The notes beneath the pieces were generated by a model. That model did not search any database, had not been told where the DNA came from, and saw nothing but the letters and a program-made list of their open reading frames with translations. A stretch of DNA of 64,000 bases, taken from assembly GCF_020379485.1 (NCBI RefSeq), contig NC_063448.1, positions 43,409,218-43,473,217 of the forward strand. The letters run 5' to 3'. Origin of the DNA: Brassica napus (Eukaryota; Streptophyta; Magnoliopsida; Brassicales; Brassicaceae). The position numbers were made by a program, and so were the translations under genes. The stretch's first letter is position 1. Every line of letters begins with the position of its first letter. This document shows, in pieces, positions 34,626 to 47,239 of the stretch.

Positions 34626-35660
34626 TCACAAGACATGTGATTGGTCTTTTCCTTGCACATACCCAAAAGAACCTTGTTGGATATGAAGGAGAGACCAGAG
34701 TTGGAACATAGCTAAGGAGAGAAGTGAGAATCTAGATCCTGCCTCATGCTGGTCCACCTGTATGTATTTATCCTCTCCAACAATGTGTAAGAAGAACCTG
34801 TCAGATACCATAGATTCACCGGGGCACACTATAACTTTATTCTCCTCGTCTGCCAGGAAATTCATCCCAGTCATAAACTTCGTTATAGACTCGTTTCAAT
34901 GTTAGGAACTTGCTCCATGACATGGAGCCGGTACTATCAATCTGGGTTGCCATCCATACATCTATATGGTCGGCACGAGACAAAGCAAAATTTCTGCCAG
35001 AAGAAGGAATATACATACTTGTGAATCTCTCTTTTGAAAAAATCGAATCTTAGTAAATATCCGTCCATGGCTGTTCATTAGTATAACTAGAAGCAAGCCA
35101 GTACGTATTTGAACCAGTCCCTAGTCTGGGTCAAAACCCCTCCATGAGTTATTAGAAGTAACGTCATAGATTTCGTATAGGCGTGGCATCATATAGAGAA
35201 ATCCTCAAGATTTTGTACTTGTCGTTCGTGTCAGATAGGAACTTCTTGGTTTGATCCATCAACGGGTTTCACCTAAGCATGGATTCCAAACCACCAATCT
35301 ATTGTCTTCAGTGGTGCATTTCGCAGTGAAAAACCTCACGTATATCGACTTCTTTGGAAGAGTTAGAAAGGGGTTCTTTGAGGCTAAACTGATTTTTTAT
35401 GTTTACAATGTTGTCGTGAGCTCCAAGGAAATCAATGCTCACTAAATAAACCCTAGAATCAATCAACATGATCTGAGACGATTTCTTGAATCTGATCACA
35501 TCTTTGATCAGAGCATTCCATCCTTTGGATACCGATCGAAATCTTGCTAGAGATGCCAATAGAACCTCTTTGAGAGTATGTCCACTAGAAAATCATCCGG
35601 AAGATACTCTTCTCCGATCTTCATCGTCGGATTCGTCAACAAGAGAAGAAACTCCGTGAA
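34626..35660 (-). pseudogene. F-box/FBA pseudogene, array copy 2
   Basis: The minus strand begins MKIGEEYLPDDFLVDILSK at about 35,625; an extra base pair of sequence around AAAGAGGTTC then shifts the frame away from [20 protein letters not shown]. Later frames carry LGAHDNIVNIKNQFSLKEP and GMNFLADEENKVIVCPGES. Several small indels and lost segments (35,100-35,300) separate the pieces. It is closest to the open copy at 54,647-55,843. The first codons are useful because they show the ancestral F-box start. Confidence 0.85.
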
Positions 35661-37030
35661 ACGATACATCAGATTTCATGGATTTCGATTTTAGGGTTCG
35701 TTCTCTGTTTTTTTTTTGGGAGATGAAGAACCCCAGAGGATTTAGGCATGTAAATTAGGTGATCGGGTTGTAATTGCTGGTTTAGTGAGTTATTTTGGTT
35801 CAATCTTGTGTGCGTTTGGTTATAGGATGATTAGTTTTTTTTTTTTTTTTTAAAATACAGTAAATCAAGCGTTAGCCCCGGCTTCAGATGTAAATAAACT
35901 TTCAGTTAAAAGTGTAATAAGGTTATTATTTTTTTGAGAAAATTTTATGTTTATCACTTTCGTAGGACATTTTCAAAAATATGTTCTTTACTAAGTGACA
36001 AAAGACTTTTATATCTTTGTTCTTTTTATATATAATAAATAATTATTTAAATAAATAGAAAAAAAATATTTTTTTATGTTTTCGAATTTTACTTTTTTAA
36101 ATTTGAACTTTTTTATAAACTTTTTTTTTTAATTTTTTTTGATTTTTTTTTTCAAAATTTCTTTTTGAAAATCAGAAATTATATTTGAAACTATTTTTAA
36201 GTTTTTTAAATATATTTTTAAGTATTTATTTATAAATTTATTAGAATTCTAAATTTCATATTCCAAAAACCCTATCCCACCCTACACTATAAACCCTAAA
36301 TCTAGATTAATTAACCGAAGTATTATAAATGTCTTATACCCTTCATTAAAAGTGAGGATTAAAAGTGGTTAGTGTAAACATGAAAAGTAGTACTATGAAT
36401 GTGATATTTTTGACAATTCTCCAAGTATTAGATAGCGTATTCATTGTAATCATGAGATTTTTTTTTAAATGTTTAAAATTTGTATGTTTTTAGTTTGTTG
36501 ATTATAATACTTAGATAGTATATTTATATTGATAAATTCATTGATTGTTCCTTTTATTACTTTTTATGTTATTTATTTATTGTTGGTTTTCGTTATAAAT
36601 CTTACACTATTAAAAGTAACCGAACGGGTACCCGTTTAATCTGAATTCTATGCTTAAAAAACAGCGATTTGTATCTTGCGATGGTCAAACCCAGGTTGGA
36701 TAGGCAAAGCGACAACTGTAATACTACTGGACTAGTTCAACTTCGTTTATTTAATACATATTACAAATATATATATGATTTCTATTTACTTTTCCTTTAA
36801 AAATAAAATAAATAAATAAAAAACTGGTATATAATTATTTAATTTTGCAAATATTTATATAATTCACTAAGAAACGGGTACCCAGAACCGACCCGAAACC
36901 GGTAGTACATGATCTGAAACCCGAACCGAAATCTACTAAGTACCCATTGGGTATAGAATTCATTTATCCGAAAAACCCGGACCCGATCGGATCCTATCCG
37001 AACCCGAACCGAATATCCGAAGTCCAGCCC
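35661..37030. other. AT-rich intergenic DNA with degenerate transposon traces
   Basis: About 35,936-36,421 may be a MULE-type MITE (right end inward TTGGAGAATTGTCAAAAATA; left end AGAAAATTTTATGTTTATCAC), but no target duplication is visible. 36,870-37,035 is a CCGAACCCGAACCGAATATC-rich terminal segment of the kind seen at hAT-like repeats. No genes. Confidence 0.4.
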
Positions 37031-37034
37031 TAAT

Positions 37035-40000
37035 TAAAAGGAGAATATGAAGCCCTTTTAAGCTATCCACGTCAGCGAAAAATTCGCAACCAATCATTTG
37101 TCCATGTTATCATGGATGTTAAGTTGTTGGACCAGGAATCTATGATGCCTAATAGGCCATTTAGGTTTAATGACCCATTTGTTTTGCCATCTTTTTACTC
37201 CAACCTAATTTTATTACGACATCTACAGAAGACTTTCTAGAACTCACTGTCTTCTTATCTCCTCCGTATAACGCTTGCGACGGCTATAATAACGAATTAA
37301 CTTAATTACTCTTCCAGACAAATAGACGTCTAAGTCTCCACATCCCTCCTCTTACTCAATCATAATGATGCCTCCTTAACCCAAAAATCTATTGCTCAGA
37401 TCTTCAAATCCATTCCTACCTTTATGGCAAATCAAACGGCAGTCACCACCACCCAAGTTCATTCTCCGCTTTTCTTCGGTAAGGTTTCATCAGGACATGG
37501 AGATTCCCAGTTGCTTTTTAAGCTAATCTATTTTTGGAAAGCTCACAATAATTCCAAAGGAGGCATCCTTCTCGGCCTTGAGATGCTGATGATTGATGAA
37601 GAGGTACGTGTCCATATTTCAATATTATGCTTTTGTTTTCATACACTTCTCTGATTTTTTCTAACAGAGAGAGAGAATAAGTTAATAAGATTATATCATG
37701 AAACTCAACACCTAAGAATTTTTAATGTTAAGAGATAATTTTTAAGATTAGTTAAATAATTGACCATCTCTGAATATGTTAATGATTCTCAATATCCTTT
37801 TATGTAGTAGCTAAATACATAATTGTTCATATTGAAATCTACTACACATTTCACATTTTTATAACAAATAATTATTTACAAAATAATAAAGACCAAAAGT
37901 TTAATACTGAAAATAAATTATGGCTTCAAAACTTAAAGAATTGCTGAATCATTTTATTGGTTATCAAAATTACAGATTTAAGTATTCAAAATTATTACAC
38001 ATTTATAAAATTATATATTTATATGAAGTAAAGGTTATTTACGTATACTTCAAAAAATAATTCAAAATCAATCAGACGATATATAAGAAAATATATAATA
38101 TACATAAGATGATAGATTTTTATTTTATTTTATTAAATGTAGAGTATTTTAAATTTTAAGAAAGATTTAAACATGGTTACGAAAAGATTAATAGAGACAT
38201 TTAATATGTTAACATAAATTAATGATATTTCAAACAAAAAAATATATCGAAACAAATAAATGATATAATATTAAAAAACAAACTTTTTTTTTAAAATCTA
38301 AGGTTTAATGTTTATAGACAAACAAACCGTGCGTTGCGCGGTAAAATCTTTTATTTTTATTTAAAATATTGACTAACTTATTTAACATGCTTTCTTAGGC
38401 TTTTTATTTTTCATCTATCTTATAAAGATTGTTTTCTAAATATTTTCTTCCACATAACTCAACAGAGAGCATCTTAAATTTTATATGTTGTATGAGGTAA
38501 ATCAAACTAATGATTATAAAAATTCATCATGTAGTTTGCTTCAAGAACAATAATTTTTAAAAATCTTATAAATCACACCATGTTAGATTTATTTCGGTAT
38601 AGCTTATTTAGTTAGTTTCTAAGAATATTTTGACTATAACTGACAAAAAAATATTTTTCAAAACATAAGATAATAACGTTGATTAATATTAAAAAAAAAC
38701 TTAAAAGTGAAAATTTTGTTATTTTCTTTTGATTGATTAAAAAATAATTTTAAACGTATAAATAAATTGTGGCTTGGGAATCTCACTTTGTCCCTTTACT
38801 TAACATCTTTGAGAGAGAGTAAATTTCCAATCTTGTTTTTATATTAGAATTATTCACTAGTATATCCGGTATTTTCTGGTGTGATACATTTTTTGTCTAT
38901 CGGATTTTGTCTTCGGCTTGTATGATTTACTTTCCATCAAACCATATATTTCTTGATGTGCTCTTTGTTTATGAGGATTATGCGATTCTTTGATTTGAAT
39001 ATTATTAGAAAAAACACATCTGATATTGATTTCTAATTTATTTTAAAGATACACTTTTGAAATTTTATTTTGAAGTATATTTTATTTTGTATTCTTGAAA
39101 GTTAAAAATCGTGTATTCTTTATATTATATTTTATTTTCTTTTAGTTAATTTTTTTGTTAAATTTACAAATACTTAGTATATATATTTTTCACAAAATAG
39201 TAATATTATATTAAAAAAAATATTTTTAAATAACATAAAATATACTTTTGAATTTATAATATACTTTCTTTATATCTATATTTTCTTAGATGAAAAATAT
39301 AATTGTATATAATGTGATTTTATTAAAAACAATTTAAACAGATGTTAAACAATACAAAAAATTCAAAGTAATAGAAATATATTTATATATATATATATAT
39401 ATCTATCTATTTTTTAGATGAATACATAAAATAATTAAGCAACCTAAACTGATATTGGTTTAATTGACTAAAAATAGTTTATAATTAGTATTATTGAAAT
39501 AGATTATTTATTTTTCATATATTTTACAGCAAAAAAATATCGATAAATTATATTTTACTTATATAATATTATTTTCAAATACATTCACAATTTTTTTACT
39601 GCTTATTTTTAAGAGATATTAAAAAAATTAAAAATAAACATTGTTTGATCAAATAGATACAAAATAGTTTAATGAGGTAGTTATATTGTATTTTATCATT
39701 ATTAAAGTTATTTGCTTTCTTAATATTAAATTTTCTTTAAAATTTTATGGTTTTGTGTTTGTGGAAATTAATAGAACGATAATCAAAATACCAAAAAAAA
39801 TCTGAATTCTCATTTTTAAAATTATTTAAAATAAATTTCAGTTTCCATTCAACAAATCAAATGCATAAAGCTATTTAGAATTTATAAAATATTTTAACTA
39901 TTGCAAATATTGATATGTGTTCGTGAGTTTCTCAAAATGTATCAGCTACTTATGCATGTAACTTCCTATTGATCATCACTTTATTTTCTAATCTTTTTTA

Positions 40001-40802
40001 AAAATACATCAACATATAATTTAATAAATATTATGAAAATACATGCACATTTAAACGATAAATAAAATTGAATTGATTTGAGTTAATTATAATAACAAAT
40101 AATTATAATTCATTTCGAATTTGAAAGAATATATGTAACTCAATATACTCACAACATGAGGGACTCGACTAATCCAACTTATATCTAAAATCATAAATTT
40201 AACTATGATAAAAATATATAATTTCATAAGAATAGTAATTTATTTTATAAATATAAATCATAGGACAACTCAAAACATATTAAAATAAAAATAAAATATT
40301 AACCAACTGTTACAATTTAGTTCTTTAGTAAAATTTATATATATGCACGACACTTTAGAATATTATCGTTATATTAATTTATGTAATTTGGAATCAGACA
40401 CTTTACTTTATTTTTTATTTCATTCTAAGAACAATATATCTTAAGTTATATAAAATCTTCATAAAATATATTTACATATCTAAGACAAAAAACCACCTAA
40501 ATGCAAATAAGAAATTAATCAAAATATTAATATATAGAATAAAAATATTACTGTTGAATTCAGAGATACAATCAATTTACCCAAATGATAAATAAATCGA
40601 CTGTAAAAACAAAAAAAAAAACGATTAGATATAACATATATAAAATCATATGTATAATCAAAGGAATATAATATTATTAATATAATTGATGCATACAAAT
40701 TATAAATTAATTTAAAATTAAAAGTAAATGGAAATTAATTATTATAGTATATTTACTTTACAAATATATATACATGTGCATGAGCACGGAAAAATCACCT
40801 AG
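37035..40802 (+). mobile_element. Helitron region with RPA-like exon; 3' end at 40,802
   Basis: The 3' end is GTGC-ATGA-GCAC, then GGAAAAATCACCTAG with CTAG at 40799-40802 followed by T. The left border near 37,035 (CTAATTAAAAGGAGAATATG) resembles a Helitron start but lacks a clean TC, so the span is inferred from the RPA-like exon just inside it. At 38,320-38,345 ACCGCGC/GTGCGGT-type sequence suggests another, minus-strand Helitron 3' end, so the region may be composite. The rest is AT-rich without genes. Confidence 0.4.
37424..37603 (+). pseudogene. RPA70-like (DUF223) first exon carried by a Helitron
   Basis: Sixty codons ending at a donor GAG|GTACGT. LLFKLIYFWKAHNNSKGG followed by ILLGLEMLMIDEE matches the first OB-fold strands of the RPA1-like proteins that plant Helitrons carry (pattern LRFWEARN..KGGEL...DMLLLDE). 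I find no convincing later exons, so I treat it as a gene fragment. Confidence 0.5.
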
Positions 40803-43600
40803 TTTTAATACAGCAAATCAAGAGTTAGCCACAACTTCAGATGTAAACAAAGTTTTCAAACTTTTAGTTGGAGCCGGTGTTTTGAAACCCGACCCGGACC
40901 TGTGGTTGAACCGGTAAACCCGTTGAACCGGTAAATCCAGTGATCCATAAAAAATTCGGTTTAGATTTTGCGAAAAATACAATATTTAGAAACCCGCAAA
41001 AATCCAATAAAACCTGGAACCCGATACCAGTTTAACCACCGGTTGAACCAATAAATAATTTTTTTTTATTTTTTTAATTATGTTTTATATTCTAAGTTTC
41101 TAATTAAGAAGTTAGGTACAAAAAAAGTTAAGTTTTCCCTTTTCACTTAGAGCAAGGTATTTGACCCAAAAAAACACTTTTAGTTTGAGGTGTAATAATA
41201 TCTTTAATATAATAAAGTTCAAGTCACTCTACCAATCAACTCATGACACATGAAATATTTTTTACGAAGTTATTGTTAATACAAAAATTGTATTTACGAT
41301 TTCAATTTTAAAAATCCTAATAACAAAATCCTAAATTTTCTCTAATCATCAACACCATGGTTAAAAAGACTTGATAGATAATGCTCATCATTTTAAAACT
41401 GTTTTATCTTCTATATAATTTCGATCTAGTTTTTACTTTCTATTTGATCTCCTTCTCTCGTGCGTTTTATCATTTTTCTTCCCCATTTTTCGTATTCTTC
41501 GTTTTTTGGATTGAGATTTTTGACTGATGCCAAACAAAGAATCCATATAAAATTTATTACAAAGCTTTAGCACTAAAAGAGATAACAATATATACAAAGA
41601 TAACAGAATATTTTGTTTGTTAAGTTATTTGAATCCTACAGTGAACTGAGAAAAGGATAAATACAATTTGGGAGGGGCTGGGGCGTATCGCAGAGTAGGC
41701 TATCGGCAAATGATGGTTAAAATTAGGTTAGTCAAATTATGATTTACATCATGCTGAATTTTTTCCACGAAAATTTCATTTTCTAACCTACTTAAACTCT
41801 TTTATGTTTTTCTTCTTCAGATATTGGAAAAGCTACATGCTGAAAAAGGTAAACTCAAACAAAATAGGTCAATAACATGTTTAAAATAGACTAAATCAAT
41901 TCTCAATTTGCTAGAATGTGTGTTGTTAGTTATACTAGTATTATGGCCTCTGCATAGCAGTGGCACATTTTATTTGTCAATATAAAATATGAATAGGAAG
42001 AAGAAAAAATAATTGTTTCTAAGTATGAAATGATGTAAATATGCATATTTTTATAATATAAATATATGTATTGCGAATTATGATTGCTTAAATATAGAAT
42101 ATTTATAAAAGTATGAAATGTTGTTAAGTATGATTAAAGGTTAATATTTTACAAATAAAAGCATATACATTTCTTTTTGCAGTTTAACACATTAACCAAG
42201 CAAAACTTAATAAAATCAGCAGGCAATACCTAAGAAAATAAATAAACAAGAGAACACCCATATACTAACAGTTTTTCATAAATTTGATTATCACTGCTTT
42301 ACTTGATTTGATTTTTCCCTATATCACATGAAATCTCTGACAATATAAATGTTGAAAAGAGATTTAACCAAAATAAAAAACAAATGTTTGTAGTTGCGGT
42401 AAAGAACCACAAAATAAACCAGAATGTAATAATGAATAGCTATGGATTAGAAAACAAACCTTTCACATAGTTGTGAAAATGACGTCATTAGCGCTAATGA
42501 ATCCCAATGTCTAGTTGCTATTTTCGTCTTCTTTTAATTCATCATTCGTGATACTTTTCTTCAATTTCTAGTTGGTTTTTCTGTTGGTTTGGTCTTGACT
42601 TAACAGTTTGTTTGCATTAAATTTCATAATGGATGCACGTAAGATTTGATTAGTAGGCTCTACAAAGTGAATTTGAATTATAAACAGAGACAAAGTTAAG
42701 AAAATACCTGAAATCGATCATCAATCCCCCTTCTCCCTTTCGTCGAGTGATATAGAGCCAACCATACATAAGAAAAAAATCCATCTGAAAACTTTTTCTT
42801 CTCTTTTGGCAATTCCAAAAACATTAAAAGTTTCAAAATGGAATAGAAATACAAAATAACTCACTCTTCATTTACTAAATAAAAAAATAATTCACTCTTG
42901 TCTTTCAAAAGATTCTTCTATTTCAATTCCTCTGTCTTTTTTTCTACAGTTAGCGTTTTGAGATTGATAGAGTGGTTTTTGATGGTGATTTCTTAAAAGA
43001 ACCAAGAAAGTAATATATAAAGATCGTGGCTTGGTTCTTGGCAGTGTAACCACTTATCAGTTTGTTAGTTAGTATAAATTTTTCTTTTAACGTACACAAA
43101 TTTCCAAAAAATTACAAAATATTTTTTAAAAACAATAATGTTAAAAGACACATTTCACTCTTAAAATTGTCAAATGACTTCTATTTTATAGTATAAAAGA
43201 TTACAGAAAATTCACAAAAAGTTAGTAATATTAACCTTTTCCCGTTATAAATTCTAGCAACGTTGATTAAATTATAAAAATACAGTTATACATATTAGAA
43301 GGTACAAGTTCGTATTGTTGAAGTATTTACAATACACATTTTTCAGATGTTTGCCATCTAAATACACAAATAAATTATTTTTCAAATTTTTTACAACCTC
43401 TTTAGGGCCAGGAATAATATAGGCACTGAGACAATCACATTCATTAACGATTTTATATATTTACCAAGGTGGTTTTTTAAAATCTTCCTCGAAATATAAA
43501 TATAAATATAACTTTAAAGTATGTTTAAAAAATTTGAAATTTGAAAAAATCATAAATCATATGCTTCATGAGTAATCAAAAATAAGGTTTTATAACGAAG
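40803..43600. other. AT-rich transposon debris
   Basis: A minus-strand Helitron 3' end is visible at 41,935: CTAG (41938-41935) preceded by hairpin GCC-ACTGC-TAT-GCAG-AGGC. 40,870-41,050 has GGTTGAACCGGT-type repeats common in crucifer repeats. No gene. Confidence 0.45.
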
Positions 43601-43638
43601 GACATTTGGTTTAATGAGCAAATTAAAAAATATATTTC

Positions 43639-43664
43639 CATGCGCAGCATGGACTCAGTACTAA
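43639..43664 (+). mobile_element. Helitron 3' terminus
   Basis: Hairpin CCATGC-GCA-GCATGG (43639-43653) is followed by ACTCAGTA and CTAA at 43661-43664, then T. Confidence 0.6.
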
Positions 43665-44119
43665 TAAAAAAAAAAAATATATATATATATATTATTTTAT
43701 TTTTTGGAAAAAGATGTAATAAGATTTTAAAACTTTAATTCTAGGTGTAATAAGGTTTCGAATTTTAGATTTAGAATAGCGGCTAAACTTCGTATGAATA
43801 CAGTGCTATATAATAGTTTTGAGGAGAAATAGATCATCACGCTAATTTTTTGGACTGTGTATTTCTTCTAAAATAAAAGTAAACAAAGAAAAAGTACCGA
43901 AAATTGAACCAACTTCATCATCATCGCTGTTACAAAAAAAAAAACACTTATACTTCATCATGTTTAGAAATTTCTATCAACAACTTCCAGTATACATATA
44001 AGACTTTAAAAAGAGGAATACACCGAGCTAAATAATTAGAAAATAATATCGCCAAAAATGGAAAACTTCTATAACAGACAAACATATATATATAAAAAAG
44101 CAAGTTCTAATTTGTAGAA

Positions 44120-44629
44120 TCTTTTATATATTAAAAGAGAAACATTACAACGTTTGAAGTAGCCATGTATTATCACCACAATGATTCTTTGAAATTCCTA
44201 GAGAATTAGGTTGGTTTATCTAAATATATAATATTTTTTTATTAAACTAACCATAAATTAATTATTAATGTTTTTTATTATTTCCATAAATAAAAATTAT
44301 GGAATTTCCTAATGTGACTAAAGTATATATGATAATTAATGGCTTTGAATAATAAAGATTTGATAAAAATTAGTGTATCATCTATTATTTTTCAATTTTA
44401 GTTTATTAAAATAAATTAAACAACCACATTAACCATATAATATAAATTTAGATTTTTTCATTATATGTTATATTTTGAATTTTAAAAAACGACTATAAAT
44501 TACTAAAAATGTTAAAAGTCTCACATTATAATTTTCGTGAACCATGGTTTAAAATTTTTGTTATGACAAGATACAAATGATTACAAAATCATATAAGTAT
44601 GAAGACTAATTTAATATATATTAAGATTA

Positions 44630-44661
<32 letters not shown>

Positions 44662-44784
44662 TAATATCATTTAAATTAACTATATACCATATAAAATACA
44701 TAAATATATTAATCAAAATTCGGTAGCTCTAGAGAGCATTTATATATAATGTTCATCATGCGCAAAGCACAAATCTTAACCTAG
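44120..44784 (+). mobile_element. Short non-autonomous Helitron, 665 bp
   Basis: Starts TCTTTTATATATTAAAAGAG at 44120 after an A; ends ...GCGCAAAGCACAAATCTTAACCTAG with CTAG at 44781-44784 before a T. Internal blocks (AACATTACAACGTTTGAAGTAG; ACGACTATAAATTACTAAAA) recur in the larger element at 57,847-59,822, so both belong to one family. No coding sequence. Confidence 0.7.
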
Positions 44785-44907
44785 TACTAGAGAGCATTTA
44801 GATTGACATTTAGATGGAACAACCTATTTATATGTATTATATATTAGAGAGCATTTATATTGACATTTAGATGGACCAACCAAATTCGTGCTTTGCGCAT
44901 GATGAAC
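44751..44907. repeat. 20-bp perfect inverted repeat and local direct duplication after a Helitron end
   Basis: GTTCATCATGCGCAAAGCAC (44751-44770) is exactly repeated in reverse at 44888-44907. Between them, AGAGAGCATTTA.ATTGACATTTAGATGGA occurs twice (about 44,788 and 44,846). The left arm is the subterminal part of the Helitron ending at 44,784. Confidence 0.85.
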
Positions 44908-45400
44908 ATTTAGATGTATTATATATTATTTATGTTTAAGATAAATTTGTGTATTGAGATAAATATGTTATTTTACCATTTAAAATTTTAAAGTAACAAG
45001 TCTATTATTATAAATGATTCATTTTGACTTTATCATGAATCGACTGCTCAATACTTGTGTGGTGAGCATATAAAAAATACCACATTGTACACCAAAACAT
45101 AGTCCATAGATACATAACCAGTGTCTTAGAGACATAAACAGACTAACAAACATGGCTCAATCATTACAGCATCTCTACATCTATAATTTTATCGACAAAA
45201 TTGAGAAGACGCCTGCTTATGTCAATGAACAAAATGGGAACATCTTTGATGTTTTTAAGATATGATAGACGAATTATCAGACATGTAAAGAGGAAAGAGA
45301 AAAAACAATAAAGAGACCAAAACTACCTCGTTGTTGGACAGAATAGGAACATTCCACGGGTGAGACTTTGAACATGTGGCAAACAAGGATTCAAATTTCT

Positions 45401-46284
45401 TCTTTTTTTTTTTGAATTCAAGAAAAAACCTTTTTACATCAGTGTGCTTCCTTTCATACTCTCTATACAAAATTTTTCTTATAGAATTAGACCACTTTCT
45501 TCTATATCTTTAAGCTTCAATTTCCTTTTTAGCTTTGGTTTGCTCCAAACCAATAGCTCAACCTTCCCTCTAGTTCTTTAACTTTATTCTTTTGGATGAT
45601 AGAAAACTTGTTTCTCACAGTCTTATCTATCATACTTGCCAACAGAGCTGATGAGACTCTTTTTCTCCATGTCTTCTTCTATTCCTCTCTCTCCGAATGC
45701 TATGAACAGCCGCTTGAAACATATATCTGGTTGCAAATAGCTGAAGATTATTTCGACTTGAATCAGTAATAAACCTCACTATCTCCATCCAACTCTCTGT
45801 GTAATGTTCCTTGAGAACTCCTCTCGCAAGATCCCCCCATATATGTTTTGAATAAGGACACCCAAAGAAGAGATGAGCAATTGTTTCTATAGGCTCTTGA
45901 CAGAGTATACAAGACACATCCACATTTACGTTCCATTGCCTCATACAGTCCTCTGTTGCAAGCCTATTCTTCATAGCAACCCAAACCAAGAAAGAGAACT
46001 CTGGAGTGGAATGCTTGAACCATATCGCCTTGTACCACTCAAAAGTCTGATGCCTTTCTCTCATAATCTGCCATGTTTCACTCGTTAAGAACTTCCCTTT
46101 ATATTCCCCACATTTCCAAAGAGGGATATCTTCTTCTCCTTGTTGCCTCAAGATTTTGAACTTCTCAATATCCACTTCTACTTTATTTAGAATTGAGATT
46201 CTGTGATTTTTTCTTCTATGATGCATACAACCTTCCACTTTTGCATCTGCCAAAATTCTCATATCAATGCATCCTCCATTACCC
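45401..46284 (-). mobile_element. 5'-truncated LINE insertion with 19-bp target duplication
   Basis: AACAAGGATTCAAATTTCT flanks the element exactly on both sides (45382-45400 and 46285-46303). A poly(A) tract, seen as T-run TCTTTTTTTTTTT, lies next to the left copy, so the element is on the minus strand with its 3' end at 45,401. The only coding part is the end of the reverse transcriptase ORF. Confidence 0.92.
45630..46284 (-). pseudogene. LINE ORF2 C-terminus (zinc-binding zf-RVT domain)
   Basis: About 218 codons. It has WKCGEYKGKFLTSETWQIMR, then WFKHSTPEFSFLVWVAMKNR, then CILCQEPIETIAHLFFGCPY, the Cys-Cys-His-Cys zf-RVT module that follows the reverse transcriptase in plant L1-type LINEs. 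The endonuclease and reverse transcriptase parts are absent because of 5' truncation; the open frame starts at the truncation point, so it is not a gene in its own right. Confidence 0.88.
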
Positions 46285-46714
46285 AACAAGGATTCAAATT
46301 TCTCAAAACCTTAACTAGATTATCATAATTTATCAATTCCAAACAAGGCTTTGGGTAGATACGAACTATTTATAATGATTATCAGACTTTTAAATCACAA
46401 TTTAATAGTTGTGGGCCTTATTTTGAGCAAATAGATCCATTTAGTCTTGGGTCCAACATAAACATTTATACCACCGGGCTCACCTACACCTACTCTGTTA
46501 GGTCTTTTCGGTCCGGAGCCGGCTGGTTTTGTTGGAGAATTAATCATTTTTTTTTTTGGAATAATTACTCTCTGCATAATAGACACACATTCCCAGCAGA
46601 CTATTGTTTCTTTGAACAATCTCCTTGCTGTCTCTGAACCTTCTTCTCAGAAAAAGAATGAGACCAAAGAGCCTATCGTTGCATAACAACTCGGAAAATT
46701 TAAACTGGAAATTT

Positions 46715-47152
46715 GGTGGGATGAGTCGGCTCGTGCAATAGTGCAACGCATGTGCGACTCGTAGAGACTCAGATAGCAAGCTATCTTGATGGACCTCATC
46801 CCTTAAAAAATAGAGTTAATATCGTGTGATCCGATGGGTCACATATCAGATACTCCCTCCGTTTCATATTGTAAGTAGTTTTAGAGAAATGTTTTTGTTT
46901 CAAAATATAAGTAGTTTTCGTATTTTTAGGTAATTTTTACATTTATTGAATACAGTGTGACCAATCAAATTAAATAGACTTATTTTTTATTGGTTAAATT
47001 ATATCTAACCTATTTATTATAAAATACTTTTTAAAAACATAATAATTTTCTTAATCTTCGCGCTTTTAGCCAAAACTTATATTACGAAACGGAGGGAGTA
47101 TGATAAGAACAGATACTACACTTGATCTTAGCCAAAAGGCAGAGAAAGGTAT
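46715..47152 (-). pseudogene. U2: U2 snRNA gene split by a Stowaway MITE
   Basis: The minus strand starts ATACCTTTCTCTGCCTTTTG at 47152, runs through GTGTAGTATCTGTTCTTATCA, is cut at 47,100 by the MITE, and resumes at 46,850 with TCTGATATGTGACCCATCGG, the Sm site ATTTTTTAA and the 3' stems to about 46,715. Relative to the 53.5-kb copy a few bases beside the insertion are missing, and stem I has T for G. The promoter USE (47,230-47,213) and TATA (AGTATAAAAG near 47,186-47,177) remain. It cannot give a normal U2. Confidence 0.9.
46853..47098. mobile_element. Stowaway-type MITE inside the U2 gene
   Basis: The ends CTCCCTCCGTTTC and GAAACGGAGGGAG (it reads ACGAAACGGAGGGAG at the right) are inverted. 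TA flanks both sides (46851-46852, 47099-47100). Length 246 bp. This TIR and the TA duplication are the Tc1/mariner Stowaway signature. Confidence 0.92.
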
Positions 47153-47239
47153 GAATTGTTCAGTCTCATGGCCTTTTCTTTTATACTTCTCCTCATGCAT
47201 TCCACTCTTGTATTGTTAGCGATGTGGGACTCTGATACA

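Noticed and set aside
35936..36421. MULE-type MITE
   Set aside because: The ends are only roughly inverted and no 8-10-bp target duplication is visible; kept as a trace only.
39385..39412. AT microsatellites here and at 44,626-44,652 as regulatory features
   Set aside because: Simple (AT)n tracts within AT-rich transposon DNA; no sign of function.
41041..43200. Possible gene in a long quiet stretch
   Set aside because: Six-frame reading shows no open frame with protein-like composition; only Helitron-end and GGTTGAACCGGT-type repeat traces.
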